Assembly: GCF_008364685.1 (NCBI RefSeq)
Contig: NZ_VTTL01000005.1
Location: 186,001 to 250,000, forward strand
DNA length: 64,000 bases
From: Xanthobacter oligotrophicus
GTDB lineage: Bacteria; Pseudomonadota; Alphaproteobacteria; Rhizobiales; Xanthobacteraceae
Reading direction: 5' to 3'
The notes beneath the pieces are model-generated. The model was not told where the DNA came from, made no database searches, and saw only the letters and a list, made by a program, of their open reading frames with translations. How positions within the stretch are numbered: the first letter of the stretch is position 1; every line of letters begins with the position of its first letter. Positions 41,807-51,429 of the stretch are shown one piece after another. A program made the position numbers and the translations under genes.

Positions 41807-43212
41807 GAGCGGTCGTCCTTCTTGATTTCGCTTTTCGGGGCCGCTTCCTTTTTGGGCTCCGACTGCTTCAGGTAGCCGGTGACGGCGCGATCGGTGATGA
41901 GATAGCGGCGCGCCACGTCCTTCACCTGTTCGGCGGTCACCGCCTTGATGCGGTCGGGCCAGGCCCGCACATCGTCGGCCGACATGCCGGTGGCCCAGGA
42001 GGCGCCGTAGATGCGGGCGAGGGTGGCCTGGTTGTCCTGCGAATAGATGGTGTCGGCGGTAAGCCGGGTCTTGGCGCGGGCGAGTTCCAGGTCGTCCACG
42101 CCCTTCTCCTGCAGCTCCGCGATCACGCCGTCCACCGCCGCCTCAAGGTCCTCCAGGCTCACGCCGGGGCGGGGCGAGGCGTAGGTCACGAAGCGGGTGG
42201 CATCATATGCGGTGCTTTGATACCAGGATCCGGAGCCGGCGGCGATGCCCTTCTCCGCCACCAGGGCGCGGTAGAGGCGGCTGGTCTGGCCGCCGCCGAG
42301 GATCTGGCCGAGCACTTCCAGTGCCTCGGCCTCGCCGGGCTGGGCAGTGCGGGAGGAGGGCACGAGATAAGAGCGCTGCAGGCTGGGCTGGGCCACGCGC
42401 GGGTCGGACAGCGCCACCCGGCGGTGGGCCTGGGGCTCGGGCTCCTGCGGGCGGTTGCGGGGCGGGGTGTCGGCGCGGGCCACCTTGCCGTAGGTCTTCT
42501 CGGCGAGGGTGCGGACGGTGTCCGGGTCCACGTCGCCGGCCACCACCAGGAGCGCGTTGTTGGGCGCGTAATAGCGGCGGTAGAAGGCGAGGGCGTCCTC
42601 GCGGTTCAGCCCCTTGATCTCGTGCTCCCAGCCGATGATGGGGTGCTGGTAGGGATGGTTCACATAAGTCGTGGCCTGCAGCACCTCGGAGAGGCGCGCG
42701 CCGGGGTCGTTGTCGGTGCGCATGCGGCGCTCTTCCAGCACCACGTCGCGCTCGGGCAGCACCACCTCGTCGGAGAGCTTGAGGCCGGTCATGCGGTCAG
42801 CCTCGAAGCCCATCACCTTTTCCAGGTGCTCCTTGGCGACGCGCTGGAAATAGGCGGTGTAGTCCTGCGAGGTGAAGGCATTCTCCTGGCCGCCGAGGCG
42901 CGCCACCTCGGCCGAGAACTGGCCCTGCGGGTGGGCGTCGGTGCCCTTGAACATCAGGTGCTCGAGGAAATGGGCAATGCCGGACTTGCCGGCCTGCTCG
43001 TCGGCCGATCCCACCTTGTACCACACCATGTGGGTGACCACCGGCGTGCGGTGGTCCGGGATGACCATGACCTGAAGGCCGTTGTCGAGCTGGAACTGGG
43101 TGACTTCCGGCCCTGCCGCGTCAGCAATGCGGGGGGCGGCTGTGGCCGCGGTGGCGGCGAGAATAGCAATCATGGTGAGGCGGCTCATGAACACGTGGCG
43201 ATCTTCCGTCAT
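41803..43212 (-). CDS. M16 family zinc peptidase, catalytic partner
   Basis: A 469-residue secreted zinc protease. The inverted zinc motif HFLEH has ligands H81 and H85 with catalytic E84; the third ligand Glu follows in LPERDVVLEERRMR. A signal peptide (about residues 9-33, ending IADA) exports it. The family degrades peptides in the periplasm; relatives process small peptides. The start could be the ATG at 43212 or a second one at 43188 that gives a tighter signal peptide; neither has a strong ribosome site. An unusual long inverted repeat lies upstream. Confidence 0.93.
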   Translation of the reverse strand: MTEDRHVFMSRLTMIAILAATAATAAPRIADAAGPEVTQFQLDNGLQVMVIPDHRTPVVTHMVWYKVGSADEQAGKSGIAHFLEHLMFKGTDAHPQGQFSAEVARLGGQENAFTSQDYTAYFQRVAKEHLEKVMGFEADRMTGLKLSDEVVLPERDVVLEERRMRTDNDPGARLSEVLQATTYVNHPYQHPIIGWEHEIKGLNREDALAFYRRYYAPNNALLVVAGDVDPDTVRTLAEKTYGKVARADTPPRNRPQEPEPQAHRRVALSDPRVAQPSLQRSYLVPSSRTAQPGEAEALEVLGQILGGGQTSRLYRALVAEKGIAAGSGSWYQSTAYDATRFVTYASPRPGVSLEDLEAAVDGVIAELQEKGVDDLELARAKTRLTADTIYSQDNQATLARIYGASWATGMSADDVRAWPDRIKAVTAEQVKDVARRYLITDRAVTGYLKQSEPKKEAAPKSEIKKDDRS

Positions 43213-43299
43213 TCGACGCGCCGAACGACGGGCACGTCAAGGAAAGATAGGAAGCCGGGCGCGGAAGCAAAGGTTGCGCCCGTCAAGATCGCCCCGCCC

Positions 43300-43355
43300 G
43301 GTGGATTAACTTTTCGAAATGGACGGTCCCTATCCGGTTCGAAAATTAATCCACC
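43300..43355. repeat. Long imperfect inverted repeat between genes
   Basis: Left arm GGTGGATTAACTTTTCGAA (43300-43318) and right arm TTCGAAAATTAATCCACC (43338-43355) are complementary except for one extra base, with a 19-base loop. A/T-rich in GC-rich surroundings. It lies in the 168-base gap upstream of the M16 genes. Confidence 0.8.
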
Positions 43356-43380
43356 AGATCAAAGAGCTGTGGTCCGTCCG

Positions 43381-44124
43381 TCACTGCCGGTCGAACAGGG
43401 TGGGGAACTTGAAGGTCTCTTTCTTCGGCTCCACCACGCCGTAGGGGGCGTTGGGGGCCGGCGTCTGGTAGCCCGGCGGGGGCTGGATCAGGTTCTCGCG
43501 CTCCGGCTCGCCGTTGAAGGAGAGCTGTTCCTGCTTGCCGCCCAGGCCGCCCATCCAGCTGGTGAAGCCGAGCTGGTCGGGCAGCAGCACGTCGCGCTTG
43601 GATTCCGCGCCCACGGGCTCGGTGGGCGAGGACGAATTGCCAATATTCTTGCGCTTGCCGCCCTTCAGCTCCGAGGGCAGCAGCGGACGGCCGGGATCGT
43701 CGCGCACGATGGGCGTCTTGGACGTTTCCGCCTCGCGCTTGCGGCGCTGGACGTCGGGGTCCTTCGGCCAGTTGGGATGGGCGTCCGCCGCGCTGGCCTG
43801 GGGCGGGGGCAAGGTCTCCGGCACCTTCGGGGGCACCACGAGCGGGGCGCGCTCGCGATAGTCGATCTCGGGCTTGGGCTCCTCGTCCTTCAGGCCCAGG
43901 AGCTGCATGGTGCTCTCCATGAGGCTCGATGACCCATCGAAGGTCTGGGCGGCTGCCGGCCGGGGGGCGGCCGTCGCGAGGAGGCCAGCGCCCAGCAGGG
44001 CCGCAGCCAGAAGGCGGGAGTGCCGCAGCGGCATCGCGAAGCTGCTGGAAAGAGAGACGGCGGAAAGATCGCCTGCGGCCCGCTCGGCGGCGATGCCGCG
44101 TGAAAAATTCGAGCTCACGCGCAT
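43381..44124 (-). CDS. Secreted protein of unknown function
   Basis: A 247-residue protein. After an unusual 30-residue polar N-terminus comes a hydrophobic signal segment (RLLAAALLGAGLLATAAPRPAAAQ), then a Pro/Lys/Asp-rich mature part with the pieces LGLKDEEPKPEIDYRERAPLVVPP and LGFTSWMGGLGGKQE. No enzyme motif. This resembles a conserved hypothetical of Hyphomicrobiales. The ATG at 44124 has AGGAA just upstream; a second ATG at 44034 would start at the signal peptide. It lies 63 bases after lspA. Confidence 0.7.
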   Translation of the reverse strand: MRVSSNFSRGIAAERAAGDLSAVSLSSSFAMPLRHSRLLAAALLGAGLLATAAPRPAAAQTFDGSSSLMESTMQLLGLKDEEPKPEIDYRERAPLVVPPKVPETLPPPQASAADAHPNWPKDPDVQRRKREAETSKTPIVRDDPGRPLLPSELKGGKRKNIGNSSSPTEPVGAESKRDVLLPDQLGFTSWMGGLGGKQEQLSFNGEPERENLIQPPPGYQTPAPNAPYGVVEPKKETFKFPTLFDRQ

Positions 44125-44187
44125 GGTTCCTGTTCCCCGACGTCCTGGTTTCCCTGAGGCCTTTGGGCAGCCTTTCAGAGCTCGCGT

Positions 44188-44721
44188 TCAGCTTCGCTCA
44201 CGCTCAGCTTCGGATTTCGCCGCCATTGGCGGGACCGAGGGCGGCAATTTTGAGGCGCGACCTAAAAACGCATCATAAAGAAGCAGCCCTACCCCCACAA
44301 CCACGGCCACGTCGGCCAGGTTGAACACGTACCAGCGGTAGCCGAAGGCGTGGAGCGAGACGAAGTCGAACACCGCGCCATAGACCACCCGGTCCACCGC
44401 ATTGCCGATGGCCCCGCCGATGAGGAGGCCGAGGGAGAAAGCTTCCAGCCGCCCCCGCGCCCGCGTCAGCCAGACGGTGAAGAGCAAAGCGGCGGCCACC
44501 TTGATGGCCACCAGCACCCAGCGCCCGGTTTCGCCCTGCGGGAACAGGCCGTAGCTGATGCCGCTGTTCCACAGCGCGACGAAATCGAGCCCCGGCGCCA
44601 CCGTGTGGAGCGGGTCCGTCCACTGGTGCGACCATGCGAGGACGAGGCTCTTGGTCGCCTGGTCCGCCACCAGGACGAGGACCGCGACGAAAAGGCCGAA
44701 GAAGATGTGGCGTCGGCCCAT
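44188..44721 (-). CDS. lspA: Signal peptidase II (lipoprotein signal peptidase)
   Basis: A 177-residue four-helix membrane aspartic protease that removes signal peptides from lipoproteins such as the one at 39-40 kb. Catalytic aspartates are D110 (GNAVDRVVYG) and D137 (FNLADVAVVVG); DQATKSLV near the N-terminus is also conserved. The ATG at 44721 has GAGGTGA, seven bases after the ileS stop, so the two are cotranscribed, a classic pairing. Confidence 0.96.
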   Translation of the reverse strand: MGRRHIFFGLFVAVLVLVADQATKSLVLAWSHQWTDPLHTVAPGLDFVALWNSGISYGLFPQGETGRWVLVAIKVAAALLFTVWLTRARGRLEAFSLGLLIGGAIGNAVDRVVYGAVFDFVSLHAFGYRWYVFNLADVAVVVGVGLLLYDAFLGRASKLPPSVPPMAAKSEAERERS

Positions 44722-44728
44722 CGTCACC

Positions 44729-47700
44729 TCACTGAGCCGCGGTCTGGGCGGCGTAGAATTCCCGCAGGGCTGCCGCGTCGCGCGGGGTGACATCCGGGAA
44801 CTCAGGATCGGTGCCCACCTCGGCGGAGATCTTCCAGGAGCGGGCGCATTTGCGGCCCTCGGCGCGCACCGGCACCACCGCCACGCCCGGCACGTCGGGC
44901 AGGCGGAAGGCGTCCGCCGGCCCCTCGGACCGGATGAGGGTGGCGGCGCTGGTGATGGTGATTTCGGCAAGGTCCAGCCCGTCGAGGGCATCGGCCAGCG
45001 CGGAATCGCTCACATAGACCTCCGGCGCAGCCTCCAGCGAGGAGCCCATGCGCTTGGCCGCGCGCTCCACCTCCAGCGCCCCCAGCACCACCCGGCGGAT
45101 GACGCGCACCCGGCGCCACTTCTCCGCCAGCGCGTCGTCCCGCCAGTCGATCGGGGTGTCCGGGAAGCCGAGGAGGTGCACGGAGCCCTCCTCATCGCCG
45201 GTGCGGGCGATGTAGGCCTCTTCGCAGGTGAAGGGCAGGATGGGCGCCAGCCACGTGATGAGCCGCGCGAACACCGCGTCCAGCACGGTGAGGCAGGCCT
45301 TGCGCGTCACCGAGGACAGCGGATCGCAATAGAGCGCGTCCTTGCGGATGTCGAAATAGAAGGCCGACAGCTCGATATTCATGAACTGGGTGAGCGCCGC
45401 ATTGACCTTCTTGTAGTCGAAGGCGCGGTAGGCGGCGCGGATCTCGCCGTCCAGCTCGACGAGGCGGTGGAGGATGTAGCGCTCCAGCGCCGGCATCTCG
45501 GCTAACGCTACGTGCTCTTCCGGCCGGTCGTGGTGCAGGGAGCCCAGCAGCCAGCGGATGGTGTTGCGCAGCTTGCGGTAGGTGTCGGCGGTGGTCTTCA
45601 GGATTTCCGGGCCGATGCGCAAATCGTCCGCATAGTCGGAGGCGCAAACCCACAGGCGCAGGATGTCGGCGCCGGACTGCTTGATCACGTCCTGCGGCGA
45701 GGTGACGTTGCCCAGCGACTTCGACATCTTGCGGCCGTCCTCGTCGAGGACGAATCCGTGGGTCAGCACCACGTCGTAGGGCGGGCGGCCGCGGGTGCCG
45801 CAGCTTTCCAGCAGCGAGGAGTGGAACCAGCCGCGATGCTGGTCCGAGCCTTCCAGATACATCACCCGGTCGTCGCCTTCGGGCGGGCGGCTGGCCTTCA
45901 GGTCCTCGCGCACTTCAAGCGTGAAGGCGTGGGTGGAGCCACTGTCGAACCACACGTCGAGCACGTCCCGGACCATTTCCCAATCGTCGGGCTTCTCAAC
46001 GATACCCGAGAGGAAGCGCTCCTTTGCGCCTTCCTTGAACCAGGCGTCGGCGCCCTCGGCGGCGAAGGCCTCGGCGATGCGGGCGTTGACCTGCGGGTCC
46101 TTCAGGATCACCACTTCGCCGTAGGCATTTTCCTTCACGAACACGGCGATGGGCACGCCCCAGGCGCGCTGGCGCGAGACCACCCAGTCCGGCCGGTTGG
46201 CGATCATGCCGGTGATGCGGTTCTCGCCCGCCGCCGGCACCCATTCCACCGTCCTGATGCCGGCGAGCGCGCGCTCGCGCAGGGTGTCGGGCACGTTGCC
46301 CGCCAGGGTCGCCGGGCGCGGAGCGATCGCCCCGTCCGCAGTGCGGATGTCCTGGTCCATGGCGATGAACCATTGCGGCGTGTTGCGGAAGATCACCGGC
46401 TTCTTGGAGCGCCAGGAGTGCGGATACTGGTGCTTCACCCGGCCGCGCGCCAGCAGGTTGCCGGCCTTGATGAGCGCCTCGATGACGGCGCCGTTGGCAT
46501 CGCCCTTCTCGCCCTTTTCGGTGATGACGCGCCTGCCCTCGAAGCCGGGGGCCTGCGCGGTGTAGAGGCTGTCCGCGTCCACCGTGTAGGGGATGGCGGG
46601 GCTGATGCCGCGCTCCTCCAGCCAGCGGCGGTGGCTCACCCACGCCTCGAAGTCCTCCCGGCCATGGCCGGGGGCGGTGTGGACGAAGCCCGTGCCAGCG
46701 TCGTCGGTGACGTGCTCGGCCTCCAGCAGCGGCACCTTGAAGGTGTAGCCACCGAGCCCGAGCTCGGCGAGCGGGTGGGCCAGGATGAGCGTCGCCAGCA
46801 CCTCCGCCGGCACGTCGCCGCGCCGCGCGAAGGCGGTGACGCGGGCCGACTTGAACACGTCGTCCGCCAGCTTGTCGGCGAGGATCAGGCGGTCGCCGGC
46901 CTTGGCCCAGTTGTCGGCCGGGGCGTCCGTCACCTCATAGAGGCCATAGGCGATCTTCGGGGAATAGGTCACCGCCCGGTTCCCGGGCATGGTCCAGGGC
47001 GTGGTGGTCCAGATGACGACGGTGGCGCCATTCAGGTCGCCTTCGGAGGCAACCGGAAACTTCACCCAGACCGTATCGCTGGTGAAATCCTGATACTCCA
47101 CCTCGGCCTCTGCCAGGGCGGTCTTCTCAACCACGGACCACATCACCGGCTTGGAACCGCGATAGAGCAGCCCGTTCTCGGCGAACTTCATGATCTCGCG
47201 GGCGATCTGGGCTTCCGCCGCGAACGCCATGGTGGTGTAGGGGTGGTCCCAGTCGCCTTCCACGCCGAGGCGCTTGAATTCCTCGCGCTGCTTGCCCACC
47301 CACTCTTCGGCATAGGCGCGGCATTCCTGGCGGAAGGCCACCATGGCGGCCGCGTCGGTGAAGTCGGGCTTGGTCTTGCCCTTCTTGCGGTAATTGTCTT
47401 CCTCGATCTTCCACTCGATGGGCAGGCCGTGGCAGTCCCAGCCGGGCACGTAGTTCGAGTCATAGCCCAGCATCTGCTGGGAGCGCGTCACCACGTCCTT
47501 CAGGATCTTGTTGAGCGCGTGGCCGATATGGATGTTGCCGTTGGCATAGGGCGGGCCGTCGTGCAGCACGAAGCGGGAGCGGCCCCGGCCCTGCTCGCGC
47601 AGGCGACCGTAGAGGTCGGTGCGGGCCCAACGGGCGAGCAACTCCGGCTCCAGCTTCGGCAGGCCCGCGCGCATGGGGAATTGGGTCTGCGGCAGGAGCA

Positions 47701-47791
47701 GGGTCTTGGAATAGTCCGGGGCGGTGGACGCCTCAGCCGTGGAAGTTTCAGGTGCGGACGTGTCAGGTGCGGACGTGTCAGGTGCGGTCAT
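44729..47791 (-). CDS. ileS: Isoleucyl-tRNA synthetase
   Basis: A 1020-residue class I synthetase. The HIGH motif is in [18 protein letters not shown] and the KMSKS in [10 protein letters not shown]; the editing domain between them has the usual [16 protein letters not shown]. The C-terminal zinc finger is reduced (one CxxS-like piece). The first 25 residues are a repeat-encoded Thr/Ser/Pro tract that does not align with the family, so the functional protein may begin nearer [13 protein letters not shown]. No strong ribosome site precedes the first ATG. Confidence 0.97.
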   Translation of the reverse strand: MTAPDTSAPDTSAPETSTAEASTAPDYSKTLLLPQTQFPMRAGLPKLEPELLARWARTDLYGRLREQGRGRSRFVLHDGPPYANGNIHIGHALNKILKDVVTRSQQMLGYDSNYVPGWDCHGLPIEWKIEEDNYRKKGKTKPDFTDAAAMVAFRQECRAYAEEWVGKQREEFKRLGVEGDWDHPYTTMAFAAEAQIAREIMKFAENGLLYRGSKPVMWSVVEKTALAEAEVEYQDFTSDTVWVKFPVASEGDLNGATVVIWTTTPWTMPGNRAVTYSPKIAYGLYEVTDAPADNWAKAGDRLILADKLADDVFKSARVTAFARRGDVPAEVLATLILAHPLAELGLGGYTFKVPLLEAEHVTDDAGTGFVHTAPGHGREDFEAWVSHRRWLEERGISPAIPYTVDADSLYTAQAPGFEGRRVITEKGEKGDANGAVIEALIKAGNLLARGRVKHQYPHSWRSKKPVIFRNTPQWFIAMDQDIRTADGAIAPRPATLAGNVPDTLRERALAGIRTVEWVPAAGENRITGMIANRPDWVVSRQRAWGVPIAVFVKENAYGEVVILKDPQVNARIAEAFAAEGADAWFKEGAKERFLSGIVEKPDDWEMVRDVLDVWFDSGSTHAFTLEVREDLKASRPPEGDDRVMYLEGSDQHRGWFHSSLLESCGTRGRPPYDVVLTHGFVLDEDGRKMSKSLGNVTSPQDVIKQSGADILRLWVCASDYADDLRIGPEILKTTADTYRKLRNTIRWLLGSLHHDRPEEHVALAEMPALERYILHRLVELDGEIRAAYRAFDYKKVNAALTQFMNIELSAFYFDIRKDALYCDPLSSVTRKACLTVLDAVFARLITWLAPILPFTCEEAYIARTGDEEGSVHLLGFPDTPIDWRDDALAEKWRRVRVIRRVVLGALEVERAAKRMGSSLEAAPEVYVSDSALADALDGLDLAEITITSAATLIRSEGPADAFRLPDVPGVAVVPVRAEGRKCARSWKISAEVGTDPEFPDVTPRDAAALREFYAAQTAAQ
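47742..47786. repeat. Three tandem 15-bp units in the start of ileS
   Basis: Units end in TCAGGTGC on the plus strand: GGAAGTTTCAGGTGC, then two identical GGACGTGTCAGGTGC. In frame they encode repeats of the type [10 protein letters not shown]. In-frame length changes would be harmless, so this could vary between strains. Confidence 0.8.
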
Positions 47792-48171
47792 GGAATGCTC
47801 GGGGCATGAAATGTCGGATCAGGCGAAACAAACCCGGCGGCCCCCGCGCGCTCAGGCGCGCCGGCGGGGGGCCGGGCCGATAATTCGCGCCACGCGGGGC
47901 GTGCCGGGGCGGGGGAGCGCCCCGCCGCACTGAAAAGATCCGCACATGGCCCGGCTTCTAGCAGGCGCCCCGCGCCGCGAAAAGCCCGCAGATGGGCGCA
48001 GCGGGAGCCGGCGGAGGGGCAAGGCCCCTGCTGCGCCCGGTACAGGTCCCCTTCGCAGCCATGAAAGCCGCCATGAAAAAAGCCCCGGCACCAAGGTGCC
48101 GAGGCTCTTCTTCGTTCCCCTCTTTTATACCGGCGGGGCGGCGCACCCGAAGGCGCGTCGCCCCGGAAAGA
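47792..48171. other. Gap between ileS and amtB
   Basis: 380 bases upstream of ileS and downstream of amtB. Apart from the amtB terminator (48075-48107) I see no gene, RNA or clear promoter. The part from 47840 to 48050 is C/G-rich with several imperfect palindromes. Confidence 0.6.
48075..48107 (-). terminator. Rho-independent terminator of the glnK-amtB operon
   Basis: On the minus strand, GAGCCTCGGCACC and GGTGCCGGGGCTT form a stem with one mismatch, followed by TTTTTT. Confidence 0.8.
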
Positions 48172-49668
48172 TCACGAGTGGTAGGCGCGCTCGCCGTGCT
48201 CGTTGATGTCGAGGCCCTCGCGCTCCACGTCGGTGGTGGGACGCAGGCCGACGACCACGGAGATGATGAACAAGATCACCGCGGTGCCGACACCCGACCA
48301 CACGACGGTGACGCCGACGGCCTTGAGCTGGGCAATGACCTGGGTGGCCATGTCGTACGGGGCAACGGCGCCGGTGGTGTAGTCGAAGATGCCGGTGCCG
48401 CCGAGGGCCGGGCTCACCAGGATGCCGGTGGCGATGGCGCCGACGATGCCGCCCACGCCATGCACGCCGAACACGTCGAGCGCGTCGTCATAGCCGAACG
48501 CGTTCTTGATGGCCGTGCAGAAGATGAAGCAGATGGGGCTGACGATGAGGCCCAGCACCAGCGAGCCCATGATGCCGGCGAAGCCCGACGGCGGCGTGAC
48601 GGCCACGAGGCCGGCGACGATGCCCGAGGCGAGGCCCAGCATGGAGGGCTTACCCTTCACCAGCCATTCCACGAACATCCAGGAGATGGCCGCGGCGCAG
48701 GTGGCGATGAAGGTGTTCATCATGGCGAGCGCGGTGACCGCGTTGGCCTCGAGGTTGGAGCCGGCGTTGAAGCCGAACCAGCCGACCCACAGCAGGGAGG
48801 CGCCGACCATGGTGAGCGTCAGCGAGTGGGGCGAGAGCGCCTCCTTGCCGTAGCCCAGGCGCTTGCCGACCATGAGGCAGGCGACGAGGCCGGCGATGCC
48901 GGCGTTGATGTGCACCACGGTGCCGCCGGCGAAGTCGATGGCGCCGAGGGAGAAGATGTAGCCGGCGTCGGCGAGCACGCTGTCGAGGGCGGCCTGGGCG
49001 GCGGTCTTGGCGGCGCCGTCAGCGGCGGCAGCCACGGCCTTGGCGGCGGCGTCGATGGCATCCGGGCCGGCCCAGTACCAGACCATGTGCGCGACCGGGA
49101 AGTACACGAAGGTCACCCACAGCGGCACGAACAGCACCACGGCGGTGAACTTGGTGCGCTCCGCGAACGCGCCGAAGATCAGCGCGGGGGTGATCATCGC
49201 GAAGGTCATCTGGAACGCGATGTACACCAGCTCTGGAATGGCCACGCCCACCGAGAAGGTGGCGGCCAGCGATTCGCCGGTCACGCCCGACAGGAACGCC
49301 TTGGAGAAGCCGCCGATGAAGGGCGAGCCGCCGGTGAAGGCGAGGGAGTAGCCGTACAGCACCCAGATGAGGCCGACGATGGCCACGCAGTAGCCGACCT
49401 GCATGAGCATGGACAGCATGTTCTTGGCGCGCAGGAGGCCACCGTAGAACAGGAACAGGCCGGGCACCGACATCATGAGCACGAGCAGCGCGGACGTGAG
49501 CATCCACGCCACGTCGCCCTTGTTCACGGTGGGGGCCGCCGCGGCGGCTGCGGCGGTCGTGGTGGCGTCGGCGGCAGGTGCGGCCGTCTGGGCCAGCACC
49601 GGCAAGGCGAATGCCGTTGCCAGGAGAAGCGCGGGAATCCCCACGCGGGACCACGTCTTGGACGTCAT
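48172..49668 (-). CDS. amtB: Ammonium transporter
   Basis: A 498-residue Amt channel. It has a signal peptide, then an Ala/Thr-rich stretch, then eleven helices. Family motifs: DVAWMLTSALLVLMMSVPGLFLFYGGLLRAKN, FGAFAERTKF, the pore histidines in PVAHMVWYW and in FGVHGVGGIVGAIATG, and GWFGFNAGS. An Ala-rich insert (AAAKAVAAAADGAAKTAAQ) follows GPDAI. The ATG at 49668 is chosen over one 11 codons earlier because it opens the signal peptide. It lies 29 bases after glnK. Confidence 0.96.
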   Translation of the reverse strand: MTSKTWSRVGIPALLLATAFALPVLAQTAAPAADATTTAAAAAAAPTVNKGDVAWMLTSALLVLMMSVPGLFLFYGGLLRAKNMLSMLMQVGYCVAIVGLIWVLYGYSLAFTGGSPFIGGFSKAFLSGVTGESLAATFSVGVAIPELVYIAFQMTFAMITPALIFGAFAERTKFTAVVLFVPLWVTFVYFPVAHMVWYWAGPDAIDAAAKAVAAAADGAAKTAAQAALDSVLADAGYIFSLGAIDFAGGTVVHINAGIAGLVACLMVGKRLGYGKEALSPHSLTLTMVGASLLWVGWFGFNAGSNLEANAVTALAMMNTFIATCAAAISWMFVEWLVKGKPSMLGLASGIVAGLVAVTPPSGFAGIMGSLVLGLIVSPICFIFCTAIKNAFGYDDALDVFGVHGVGGIVGAIATGILVSPALGGTGIFDYTTGAVAPYDMATQVIAQLKAVGVTVVWSGVGTAVILFIISVVVGLRPTTDVEREGLDINEHGERAYHS

Positions 49669-49697
49669 GGATGAAAGCTCCGTCGAATGAGAAAGGC

Positions 49698-50180
<483 letters not shown>

Positions 50181-50351
50181 TCATAAGGATGGGGGTTCGG
50201 CGTGCCTATTTTTAGGCCACGCAACGTAAGGCCGTTGCTTTGCCGCTGACTTGCCGCTTTTTTTGCCTACTTATTGGTCGTTAAGCCCAATAGATCGGCA
50301 TCTTATCTTCGCAGTCGCGAGATGGAGTGCTGAAATACCTTTTCAGTGCCT

Positions 50352-51224
50352 TTAGCGGGGGGTGACGGGGCGCATCAGGCCTTCCTGTGCCGCTGAAGCC
50401 ACCAGCGTGCCGTCACGGGTGAAGATTTCACCACGGCAAAATCCGCGCGCGCCGGCGGCCGTGGGGCTCTCCTGGGTGTAGAGCAGCCAGTCGTCGGCCC
50501 GGAACGGGCGGTGGAACCACAGGGCATGGTCGAGGCTCGCCACCTGCATGTCGCGGTCGAACACCGACTTGCCGTGCGGCAGGAGTGCGGCCTGGAGCAG
50601 GGCGAGGTCCGAAGCGTAGGCAAGCACCGCCTGATGTGTGGGCAGATCGTCCGGCAGAGGGCCGCGGGTGCGCAGCCACATGCTGGGTCGCGCGCCGGGC
50701 GCACCCAGATAGGCAGGGTCTAGGCTGGTGGGCTTCACCTCCAGCGGCCGCAGCGCCATCCAGTCGCGCTTGGCGGCGGAGGGAAAGCGCGCCATCAGCT
50801 TGTCGCGCCAGGAGTCGTCGGAGGGCAGGTCCTCCGGCGTCGGCACATCCGGCATGGCGCCCTGATGGTGCAGCCCGTCTTCCACCACCTGGAACGAAAC
50901 GGACATGCTGAAGATGGCCTGGCCGTGCTGGATCGCCACCACGCGGCGGGTGGTGAAGGAACGCCCGTCGCGGATGCGGTCCACGTCGTAGATGATGGGC
51001 ACGCGCGGATCGCCGCCCAGCAGGAAATAACCGTGGAGCGAATGGGTGACGCGCTCGGCTTCCACCGTGCGCCGCGCCGCCACCAGCGCCTGCGCCACCA
51101 CCTGCCCGCCGAACACCCGGCCCCCGTCCGGGGTGACGGTGCGACCGCGGAACAGGTTGATCTCAAGGGGTTCCAGGTCGAGGATGCCCAGAAGCGTATC
51201 CACGTCGGACGGTGATCCGGTCAT
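50352..51224 (-). CDS. tesB: Acyl-CoA thioesterase II
   Basis: A 290-residue double hot-dog thioesterase that hydrolyses medium and long acyl-CoAs. Signatures: INLFRGRTVTPDGGRVFGGQVVAQALVAA, VHSLHGYFLLGGDPRVPIIYDVDRIRDGRSF-type sequence (SLHGYFLLGGDPRVP), and in the second half SLDHALWFHRPFRADDWLLY with the catalytic Asp. The start at 51224 is where the family alignment begins; an in-frame extension of 30 residues lacks support. It is divergent from the hydroxylase at 51430. Confidence 0.95.
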   Translation of the reverse strand: MTGSPSDVDTLLGILDLEPLEINLFRGRTVTPDGGRVFGGQVVAQALVAARRTVEAERVTHSLHGYFLLGGDPRVPIIYDVDRIRDGRSFTTRRVVAIQHGQAIFSMSVSFQVVEDGLHHQGAMPDVPTPEDLPSDDSWRDKLMARFPSAAKRDWMALRPLEVKPTSLDPAYLGAPGARPSMWLRTRGPLPDDLPTHQAVLAYASDLALLQAALLPHGKSVFDRDMQVASLDHALWFHRPFRADDWLLYTQESPTAAGARGFCRGEIFTRDGTLVASAAQEGLMRPVTPR

Positions 51225-51429
51225 AGGGCTTGGCTCGCTGAAGGCCGGCGCGCGGCGCGCTCCGGAGGGAAGGGATGGGGTCCGAACACGCCACGCTCGT
51301 GCGGATCGCGTCAAGTCCCTTTGCGTCAGGCGACTTCCCTATAGGGCGGGACGAAGAGCAGCGGAACGGATACAGGATCGGTGCCGGCCGGGCGGGCCCG
51401 CCGGGAAAAAGGTTCTAAGGAGTGAAGCG

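Noticed and set aside
45512-47809. A 765-codon open frame opposite ileS (and a 550-codon one opposite tex)
   Set aside because: Shadows of well-identified genes; their translations have no recognisable domain and skewed composition.
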